From Pteria penguin (Eukaryota; Mollusca; Bivalvia; Pterioida; Pteriidae), in assembly GCA_035048485.1 (NCBI GenBank), contig CM068581.1, positions 7,577,430 through 7,641,429 of the forward strand: a stretch of 64,000 nucleotides of DNA, given 5' to 3'. Of this stretch, positions 43,501 through 55,500 are shown one piece after another. The notes under the pieces are model-generated. The model worked only from the letters and a program-made list of their open reading frames with translations. It had not been told where the DNA came from and did not search any database. The translations under genes and the position numbers were made by a program. Position 1 is the stretch's first letter. Every line of letters begins with the position of its first letter.

Positions 43501-46500
43501 GTGAGGAGGTACAGATGAGCAATGTAATACTTACTGTCTATATTGGGGACATGATGAAGAGGTACAGGTGAGCAACATAATACTTACTGTCTACACTGGG
43601 GACATGGTGAGGAGGTACAGGTGAGTAACATAATACTTTATCTAAGTTCAGTCCTAAAGCCAATGCTGTTAATGACTGTAGATACACACTGTGTACCAAC
43701 TGACTCCCACACATAACTTTCGGCTGTAATATACAAAAACAAAGCTCAGATTTGTTAGGGAATGAATTTTGTGCATGTTTGGCTGGCCAGCCAGCTAGCA
43801 CATCCCTGTATACTGCAATACCTATCAGTTTTGCCATGACTGATAAAATTTCACTAGTTCTTTGATAGAAAATGAAAATGTAAAACTATCTTATGATTAC
43901 TCAAGATACAATAAAATTCCCTATTCATTTTAGAAATATCTTTATCGCAGAATAATCCTTTTAAAACCACTGGCAAATATATACAGAGTTTAAAGAATTT
44001 CTGTTTATGCATGGATGAAGCACAAGTATCAAGAATTCCAGTCACAAATGGAAACAAAAGCAGCCCCTAACACAGCATAATATGCCCGTTGCTAAAATTA
44101 AAGCAGGATACATAAGCACTATAAATTTGGCTTTGCAGATATGGTCTCGGTTCAATGTCATAACACATCTTTAATTCCTGGGCAACTGTGAAAGATCAGA
44201 ATTTAACCAACATAAGCACTGTGACCTTGCTAATATGACCTTAGTTCAAAGTCATGACACAACTTTGAATCCTGAGCAAATATTCTGTGAAATAAGATTC
44301 AAATCCATTCATGGCATAAAAAGTTATGGCCTGGACAAAGATTTACCTATCATATGCATTGTGACCTTGCAGATATGACCTTGCTTTATGGTCATGACAC
44401 ACCCTTGGGTCCTGGGCAACAATTTTGTAAAATACTATTTAAATCCATGCAAGGGGTAAAAAGTTACGGCCTGGACAAACTATATCGGATGGACGCCAAA
44501 TAGATGAGAGACCAACGACAGACGCAAAATGCAATAACAGAATAAGTCCCATCTGGAATATACACATACTGAGAAAATTTTATGTAGATGTTGGTTGGTT
44601 GGTTGACTGGTGTTTTAAGTTGCTTTCAACAATTTTTCAGTTATATCGCGACATGGAAGCAGGAGGTAACCAACTCTTAAACACAGTGGCTCAACCTGGG
44701 AATCGAACCCGGATCGTCAGCACCGTAAGCAAAGCGCTTAACCACTACACCAAGCCTGTCCCTCATAACGTAATAAATCCCACCTGGAATATACACATAC
44801 TGAGAGAATTTTATGTAGATGTAAACAAAGCTTACTAAACATGGTGTTCAACAAATCAGATTCAAACAATGTTATAAAATTAAGATACATGTAATACGAG
44901 AGCTTAACAAGTATGGTATTTACAACTACCAAAGGAGAATGTGAATTACTGGTAAACCAACCAAACAACTGTTCAATACTTTAAACAGAGTAAAATATCA
45001 ACTAGGATTATTTATTTACATCTATAAAGATCAACCCGCAAGTACATATTTACATCTATGAAAGACGATACCAACCTTTTCATACTGATACTGTTCCCTG
45101 ATGATGTTGGGCAACTGTTGCAGAAAGGACAATAAACACTGACCATGAGTTAAAGCTTTCACTCCATGTTCTAAGAGTGATTTCCTTGCGATGGCTAATG
45201 CACGATTCTTGTACAACATATCAGAAGTGTAGTGCAAGATGACAACATTCTGCATAATAGAAGAGCAAGAGAATCATTAAAATTGCTGCAAATATGAGGG
45301 ATAAAATCTAATTCTATACTTTCAAAATGCTTGTCATATTGGCCATACTGGAATACATGATACTATTTTTTTTCAAATAGAATTTTCAGGTATAGTGGGT
45401 ACATCTATTCTTTTGAGAACTAATCAGACTTACTATGAAAATGAGGGAAAAGATCTTATGTTCTAAGATTTTCAAGATGGCCATAATGGCAACCACATTG
45501 GTCAGTGTAACACAATTTTTCCATCATACATTTATCAGGTATCTCACATAGACTAATCTATGAAGTTTCATCAAAATGACATGACAGTCCAACAAATCCA
45601 TAAGGGGCTGAAAAGTAGGTCAGTGGCAGCAAAAGGGTAACAGGCATTCTGAGAGTCTTAATATGTCTCTATTAGCTAGAATTGCTCACTTTTTTCTTTC
45701 TTTCTTGTTTTGACGTTTGCAATTTTGCTGGACCTTTGTGGTCAATGTCATACCATTAAGTCAGTGAGATGTCTTTTTTTTCTCCATGGAGAAACTTGTT
45801 ATCCATCACAAAAAAAAGATAGTCAAAGCATTCTACATCAAACAGCCTTCAAATGTACTGTAATTCAGTGTAACAATGATTGTGAACAAAAGGCAATAAC
45901 TCTTGAAAAAGGTCGGTCACCCTTGACTACAGTTGAACTTGATCTGTAACTCCTTATGGGGAAGCTTGTTACTATGTTTCAGCTTGATATCTATAACCAT
46001 GACCAAGAAAAGTGTGGAAAACTGATTTTGAATAAAGGACAATAACTTGGGAAAAAGTAGGTCAACTGTGACCAAAGTCGAACTTGATCTGTTACACCTC
46101 ATGACTTGCTACCACGTTTCAGCTTCATATCTGTTAGCATGACCAAGAAAAGTCTGGAAAACCAGACAGACAGACAGAGTAGAGACCTACAGTCCCCTGG
46201 TGGGAGACTAAAAATCTACTGGTGGTTCTAAACTTCTATGATGACTGTCATGGTAGCCGTATCGAATTACAATAGAATTTTTCACAATGTTTATCAGATA
46301 TAATAAGTAGACCATCCCTGTAAAATTGTATCATCATTGCTATAAAAAGGAGGGAGAAGTTCCACCGTTTTCAAGAAGACATCACTCCATGATTATTATT
46401 TTACATACATGTATATGATGATAGCATTTGCCTAATGCATTGCTTAGGAATTTTATACCTTTACAACAGACCCACCCGAAGAAGTGAGTTATCTTTCACA

Positions 46501-49500
46501 TGCCATGCCTACCATGACATGGGATTTCCAGTTTTACTTTCTCATACATTAAACAGGTCACTGGTGTCCACAGCTGGAGTCTGACGCTGGGACCTCTGTG
46601 ACAAGAGCAGAGAACCTAATCACCTGATCTACGCTGCTTGGAAATAAATAGTGCAAAAAATACATACTATACAGATCATTTTATAAAGGTAAAATAGATA
46701 ACCAGAAATGTTGATAAAATGAGGCAAATTTTGAATGGTGATGGTCCATGTGGGTTAATCCTGTATTACACTGTCTGGATCAAATAAGCTACTATGAAAT
46801 CTAAAACAATAATGAAAATTTACCATGTTCCACAGAAGGGGATAATTAATCAATTATGAGTGAAGTATCTATAACAAGCTGACATTTACCTTGATCCTGT
46901 TAAAGCAGGCAGCAAGTCCATGATCAGCAAACCAACAAAGGTCATTGACTCTACCATTCTCTACATGGGTTTGTAGCAAACATTCATCCTGTTAGAAATA
47001 TTGAAATACAAAAGCAATGTCATCAGAGTATAATGAGCAAACAGAACATGTATATACACTAGTCATTATTTTCTCATTTCCCTTGAAACTCATAAAATAT
47101 TAAATCATATAATCAGGGTTTTAAAGAGCTTACACTTAATGACCATATGTTGAGCCAGCCTCGAGTGCATCCAGATGCAATCATAAGTCCATTAGGGCTG
47201 AAGTCCAGTGAAATGACAGCAGTTGTGTGACCTTGTAGGGAGAATAATAAGCTCACACTGCCTTCCTCATCTTGATCATCCTGAAACAGATTCAATAGTG
47301 ATTTCATGTGTATCCACAAGAAATTGTTTTTTAAATATCTTGTTTAACATCAAATTATGATTGATTATGTCATCTTTCATACAGTTATTACCCGTAAATA
47401 CATGCCCATAAGTCGCTCTGCCTAAAAGTCGTTTGGTATTTTTAGGACTTGAAATTTTGGAATTTATCATTGTCTCGCCTATAAGTTTGTTTTAAATTTT
47501 CAATGTACAAATGCTGGTATTTGCTTATGGCATCTTTTCAATGACTTTCAATAAATAGCCTTTCCATTCTAATGATCATGCAGTATCACTCATGTACATA
47601 ACAACACTGGGGAGTTCAAATGACATATCAAATTGACATATCAAATAGTAGGGCATTTAAACTGCTTTCAGTAACATATAGCTGCTTTGCGGATAATATA
47701 GTAGCCGTTTAAACAGCTGTCTGTGGTTGTGAAAAATGCCGTTGGTGGTTGCGAAGACAGACGTTTACTCTGAACGGGGGATATTCTGGACCCCACCCTT
47801 TGAACTCATCAAAAACAAAAGTTTGATTTGTAGTTCCGACAAAGGAATGTCATCATAAATGTCGTCGTCAGCACTAGTGGACTCTATGTCATCGCCTGGT
47901 GCAGGTCCGTCCTGTACAAATTCATTGTACAGGTCACTGTCTTCGTACCTGTCCATGGAGTTGCTGATGCCGCATTTCTTGAATGATCTTACAACGATAT
48001 CGAAATGTTATTTAATCAATGGCTATCAAGTCACAGATCAATAAACTTTTTCCATTGGGATATGATTACCTTTTGTTACCGTTAGTTTACTAGTCAATCT
48101 ACAAAGGTAATTAGTTTGTAAACTGTATTGAGTTGGATCAAATAAACAATGCAGCACCCATATATAACAGCTTTATATATGCAGTATAAACTGTTGGACA
48201 CGCAAAATACATTATATTGTCATAAAATCATCTTTAAAAGTACTTAACGACAGGGAAATGTCGCATGTACTATCTTGGTGTGTGATGTCTGCATTGTCCT
48301 TTAGTCTACAGCAAAGTTTGACATCAGATCAAGGTCGGATTTTTTCTCTTGTGTAATATCGTGTCTATAGGTCTGTTGTGCATTTCAACTACGATATTTT
48401 TCTTCCAAAAATCTGAGTTATAGGTGTGTATATATGGTAGGATAACACATCATGAGGATAATGCCACCTACCTGACTTATGAGAGACTGATTAGTGGTGC
48501 AGGATAACGCTACACTAAGAGAATGTCATCTATCTGACAGACAGTTAAGTGGTGAAGGACGCCACACTAAGAGAATGTCACCTATCTGACAGACAGTGAT
48601 TTGTCGTGAAGGATAACGCCACACTAAGAGAATGTCATCTATCTGACAGACAGTGATTTGTGGTGAAGGATAACGCCACACTAAGAGAATGTCATCTATC
48701 TGACAGACAGTGATTTGTGGTGAAGGATAACGCCACACTAACAGAATACGCCACACTAAGAGTATGTCATCTATCTGACAGACAGTGATTTGTGGTGAAG
48801 GATAACGCCACACTAAGAAAATACGCCACACTAAGAGTATGTCATCTATCTGAGAGACAGTGATTTGTGGTGAAGGATAACGCCACACTAAGAGAATGTC
48901 ATCTATCTGACAGACAGTGATTTGTGGTGAAGGATAACGCCACACTAAGAGAATGTCATCTATCTGAAAGACAGTGATTTGTGGTGAAGGATAACGCCAC
49001 ACTAACAGAATACGCCACACTAAGAGTATGTCATCTATCTGACAGACAGTGATTTGTGGTGAAGGATAACGCCACACTAAGAAAATACGCCACACTAAGA
49101 GTATGTCATCTATCTGACAGACAGTGATTTGTGGTGAAGGATAACGCCACACTAAGAGAATGTCATCTATCTAACAGACAGTGATTTGTGATGAAGGATA
49201 ACACTATACTAAGAGTATGTCATCTATCTGAAAGACAGTGATTTGTGGTGAAGGATAATGCCACAATAAGAGTATATTGCTAATATGTCAGGATTTGATA
49301 AACTAATTATTGCTTAAAGTCAGTATTATTTCACATATATGGTGATGGTATTTGTCTGATGCATCGCATAAAGCCTTATACTTTTGTAAAAGACCCACAC
49401 GAAGAAGTGAGGTATATTTTATGTACCACATTTACTGGCTTCCTTAATGTCAGGAAGTAATTAAGTGTTGCAGAATAACGCCACACTAGGAGTATGTCAT

Positions 49501-52500
49501 CTAAGTGGCAGGCATAACACTATATCAGGATAATGTCACCTATATGGCAGACAGTGAAAAGTGGTGGAGGATAATAACACACTAGAAGAATGTCATGTAT
49601 ACATTGATGGTTGGTGTTTGTTGGTGGATACTGGAGAATTTACCCAGTACTACCGAAATAAACAAAAAGCCCAAATGGGCCTATATTGTTGAAATGCACA
49701 CAATTTGCTCACTCACAAACAAATGCTTGAAAAAATTGCAGATACATATACTCTCTAGATTATTGTATTTCTGACAAATGACTGAAAACTTGCTTCTCTA
49801 CAATGAATAAATCAACGCAATGACACAAAAATTTGTCAAAAAGATTATGCCAGAATTCTTTTTCTAATTTTTTTTCTTTAAATATCTTAATAAACATAAT
49901 GATTAATGCAAAACATTCAAAAACTTGTTTCAGCATAAAATAAAGTAAAATAAAATTGTTTTGCCTTAGAGGAATGAATTTGAAGTGTAACCTTTCAAAA
50001 TGCCACAGCTGAAATAACTAAATCTTTCCATGAAGCTTTCAAATACCCTTAGAATAGGTATTTTTAAATATAAGTTGGAAATAAATGCTTAGATGTTTTT
50101 CTATATATATTGAATACATCATGCAAGATGACAAAAATGTATAAAAGACTACATCAAAGGGGGTGGGGGTGGTGGTGTTAAACTGCTATCCTTCAGCATG
50201 CCTAAAACTGGCCTACATCAAAACAGAAGAAAACAAAACTAATAAGGTATATACAACTGTATATGTAAAATTCTTTCAATAGTTCTGGAAGAGACATTTA
50301 AAATGTGAAAAATAGGGCACCGCTAACGGGTGCATGATACGCCCGCATCATGTTGTAATGTGGTCTACAACCCTACGACCCCCACTTTGAAACCTCCATG
50401 CACAACTACAAGCCACATCCTTTCATATATGACACCATCAAAAGTTTTGTTCCCCCTTTAGTCAAGGAGGAGAAGCCCGGACAATCTTTCCAACCCCACC
50501 CATTTTACCCCACCCCAGGGGCATGACCTCAACTTTGAAACCCACATGCATAACTACAAGCCACATCCTTTCATATGAAACCATCAAAAGTTTTGTGGCT
50601 CCTTTAGTAACGGAGTAGAAGCCCAGAAAATCTTTCTGACCCTGCCCATTTTCCCCCACCCCAGAGGCATGACCTCAACTTTAAAACCCACATGCATAAC
50701 TACAAGCCACATCCTTTCATATGAAACCATCAAAAGTTTTGTGGCTCCTTTAGCAATGGAGTAGAAGCCCAGAAAATCTTTCCGACCCCGCCCATTTTCC
50801 CCCACCCCAGGGGCCTGACCCCCACTTTGAAACCAACATGCACAACTACAAGCCACATCCTTTCATATATGACACCATCAAAAGTTTTGTTCCCCCTTTA
50901 GTTAAGGAGGAGAAGCCCGGACAATCTTTCCGACCCCACCCATTTTACCCCACCCCAGGGGCATGACCTCAACTTTGAAACCCACATGCATAACTACAAG
51001 CCACATCCTTTCATATGAAACCATCAAAAGCTTTATGGCTCCTTTAGTAACGGAGTAGAAGCCCAGAAAATCTTTCTGACCCCGCCCATTTTCCCCCACC
51101 CCAGGGGCATGACCTCAACTTTGAAACCCACATGCATAACTACAAACCACATCCTTTCATATGAAACATCAAAAGTTTTGTGGCTCCTTTAGCAACGGAG
51201 TAGAAGCCCAGAAAATCTTTCTGACCCCACCCATTTTCCCCCACCCCAGGGGTCTGACCCCCACTTTGAAACCCCCATGCACAACTACAAGTCACATCCT
51301 TTCATATATGACACCATCAAAAGTTTTGTTCCCCCTTTAGTTAAGGAGGAGAAGCCCGGACAAGCTTTTCAGACCCCACCCATTTTCCCCCACCCCAGGG
51401 GCCTGACCCAAACTTTGAAACCACATGCACAACTACAATCCATACCCTTTCATATGACACCATCAAAAGTCTTGTTCCCTACTTTAGTTAAGGAGGAGAA
51501 GCCCGGACAAGGATGGACGGACTGATGGACGGACAGATGGACACATTTTTAAATGCAGGCATATAAAGTTTATACCAGACAAAGGACAGCTCAATGGTCC
51601 AAGTCCCAGAATGAACTAGAGCAGTCCTAACGGGACAAATACGCCCGCAGCAACAAAGTAGAAAAATGCAATAATTCATCCCAATATACAATATAATCAA
51701 TGAAAACATGGTTTTAGCCATTATGTCTATTGTGACCTTGACCTTTGACCTATGATCTTGGTTCAAGGTAATGACACACCCTTAGATCCTAAGCAACAAT
51801 TCTGTGAAATATTATTGAAATCTGTGCACAGGGGAAGAAATTATGGCACAGACAAGGTTATACCAATTGTGTCTATTGTGACCTTTGACCTTGGTTCAAG
51901 GTCATGACACACCTTTGAATCCTGAGCAACAATTCAGTGACATATTATTGAAATCTGTGCCCAGGGTGAGAAGTTATGGTGCGGACAAAGTTTTTCTTAT
52001 TGTGTCTATTATCACCTTGACCTATGACATTGGTTCAAGGTCATGACACACCCTTGGGTCATGTGCAACAATATTGTGAAATATTATTTAAAGCCATCCA
52101 CCAAATAAAAAGATATGGCCCGGACACGGTTTTAACAACCAAGTCCACAATGACCTTGACCTTTGACTTATAACCTTGGGTCAAGGTCATGACACACCCT
52201 TGGGTCATGGGCAACAATATCGTGAAATATTATCTAAATCCATCCACCCAATAAAAAGATATGGCTCGGACACGAATGGGGACAGACGGACAGATGGACA
52301 AGGTGATTCCTATATACCCCCACAAACGAAGTTTGTAGGGGTATAAAAATACACCTTCTCTTTAATGTAAAGCAGATACAAAATGAAAGTATGCATATAA
52401 TTATAATAAATCTCCATAAAACATTTATTTGTTTCTGTTTCATCAACACTATTTCCACATGGACAGTATCTTACTAATGCACTGCACAGAAATTTAGGCC

Positions 52501-55500
52501 TATACAATCCACCTGAAGAATCTTCTAAATGCAGAAGGCTACTGTAGCCTTGGTTTTAACATTTCACTTGAAGGACAGGGCACTGACTAGCTGTTGCTGG
52601 GACTCCAACTTGGGACCCTGTGGTAATAAGCCATGCATGGTACCAAGTTTGCTATTCTGATTTTACATGAGGTCCTCTTGATAAGATGTAATTTCAGCCA
52701 TCATTTATCATGGTATAAACATATGAAACTTACCTCAGGGAAGACAGATCTGAATGGAGACATCTGTGATTTTGATCCTCTTGGCTGAGGTACTGCCCAT
52801 ATATGTATACTGCCATCTTCACATCCACTGCAAACAAGAACAGCTTGATGATCAAATCAATAATAATTTTATTATAACATATATTACAACAGGATTTTAT
52901 GTAATATTTTGACAATTTATTGGCGGGTAACTGTCTGATAATGCTTAACATACACTAAACTGCATGGCAATAGATAATAATGGCTTTCCATGAGATAACA
53001 TATAGTGAATGACGAGAGCATTTGGTAACATAATAAAGTGATTAAAGTCAAATTTGAAAACGTGCTAGACACTTCTGTTTCAAGGTAAGCTGTAACTTTA
53101 CCTTGCTAGCATAAGGAATTTGTTATCTCCTTTGCCCAGTATGTGACACCAGTGAAGTACAGAAACATCTGTCTGATGAGGAAGGTCATAGGAACAGGTC
53201 AGACCCTCCTGATGCTGTGTCCATAACTTGATACTGCTCAGTCCATCTGCACAGGAAGCCAGCAAGTGACCTACATCATCAAGATATAAATACATCACTA
53301 GGGGAATTAAAATATAATTGTATCTCTGAGAAGCAGTTCCCCTAATGTTTTCACTAAATATATGGAATTCAATATGTAACTCTACCGATCATATTATTTT
53401 ATGGCATGTACAACTTCACAATGAATTCTTCTTCATGCTTTAATAAGACCACAGCTTATAAATAAATGTGGAGCTATGTTGATGGAAGTCAGATTTGCCC
53501 AGTACAGTGTTAACCTCTCCAGCTAAATCTGGTACTAACTCATAGTACCAAGTTAAGAAAATGTAGTACTACATATAGTGAATGTTTAAAAACACAAAAT
53601 GATAATCCATTACATGGTGGAGATGATAAAAATTTGAGGTTCCCTTTGATTTTTAAGATAAAGAAGACGATTAAATTGTATGTGAAAAGTTGCGAAAAAA
53701 TGTACATAATAATAGAATAAGCACACAAAAAGATTTCAACTATAAATTAACAACTGGGTTTTGGATTTTACTGAGTTTTATTCTATAGATTAATAGAATT
53801 AAACCATTCTGCATGACAATTTATTTGAACATTTGATAATGGAATGAAATAAAATATTGACACAAGTATTTTCTCAGTTTATGGTGCCAGACCCTGATCT
53901 GGAGGAAAACAAACAAACAGTCTGCAGGGATCTCCTCTTTAAAGGTTTAAAAAAGGTCTGTCATATAGTCTCCACCACCCTGTTTGTTAGTGAGTAATGC
54001 TCAAAGTAAATTTGCATAAGGCTGTAGAGGGACTCATAAAAAGTCTTATGGTCTTTGCCATGATCTCAGGGTTATGTTTTCCACATTAAAAGTATTTAAC
54101 TATTTTTTAACCTTATAAATGAAATTATCAGAACTCTTAACCATCCTTCATTTGCATATTAATTTACTGTAAAGACAGGGATGAGAGAATCTGCTAGACA
54201 CATATTGTTAAAATTTAGTCTTTCAAATTTTCATAAAAAATTGGAGTAAGATTGTGAAATTTTCCTAATGTCTTATGAAACTTATGGTATCTGTAACTCT
54301 GAGTTACAAATTTTAAAGTAATTTGCAGATTTTTTGTATTGAGATTCAAAACAATGGCACAGGCTCTAGCAAATCAAACCATTTAAAAAATATCTATACC
54401 ATTTGACGGGGGTCTAGGTACATTGCCATCTTATTTGGACAAATTTACAATTTCAAAGTTGTCCTGTTTATTATAAATGCTAGTACGTATATTGATATCT
54501 ATAACTTTAATGTATATGTCCAACAAGAGTTGTCAGAAGACAAGAGAGCTTGCTGGCGCAACTAAATTTAAATAGCAAAAGTTTCTCGTGAGTAGGTCAA
54601 TCTTCAAGGCCAAGGTCAAAAATTAAAAATTTTGATATGTAATGAGAGGTCTTGTCAAAAGGAATACACACTATCTCTTATTGTTTGTAAGTTATGACCA
54701 AAGTGCATGTTTTTTAACAGTAGGTCAAACGTCAAGGTCAAGGTCACAAGGTAAACAGTTTTGGTACCCAATGAAAGGTCTTGGCACAATGAACAGACAC
54801 ATGAAAAATTAAAGCTCTGTCTCTGATAGTTCTACATTTATGATCCAATTTTTGTCTAAGTAGGTTAATCTTCAAGGTCAAAACATTAAAAAAATTTTGA
54901 TACATAATGAAAGGTTTTGTCACAAGAAATACACTCATGAAATATTTAAGCCTCATCTCTTACTGCTTACAAGCTATGACCAAGGTTAAAGTTTTTTAAA
55001 AGTAGGTTAAACTTCAAGGTCAAAGGGTAAAAAATTCAGGTACCCAATGAAAGGATGTGACACAGTGAATACACATGTGAAATATCAAAGCCCTGTCTTT
55101 AATGGTTCTAACGTTATGATCCAGGTTTTTGTCTACAGACAACAACAACAACGAAAAAAACACAGGGGATATGACAACAGATCTCGGGACATTTGTCCCA
55201 AAGAGATAAAAAAGGTGTTTCCTTTTAAGATATATTGGCTTTGTTCAACTAAATTCATTGACTGATTGATTGATTGATTTTTGTTTTACGTCACACCACG
55301 AATATTTCACGTATATGGTGATGGCATCTGCCTGATGCAGGGCATACAAATTTGGACCTTTGCAACGGACCCACCCGAAGCAGTGAGGGATCTTTAACGT
55401 GCCATGCATATCACGACACGGGGCCTCGGTTTTTACTGTCTCATCTGAAAGACATGACACCGGCATGACCAGAGTGGAACTCGAACCCCGGCCTCCCGAT

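Noticed and set aside
47859..48044. 61-codon plus-strand frame
   Set aside because: Antisense shadow of the pogo/Tigger transposase tail.
50462..51099. 65-90 codon minus-strand frames rich in Gly and Val
   Set aside because: They repeat with the ~147-bp family D unit and are not coding.
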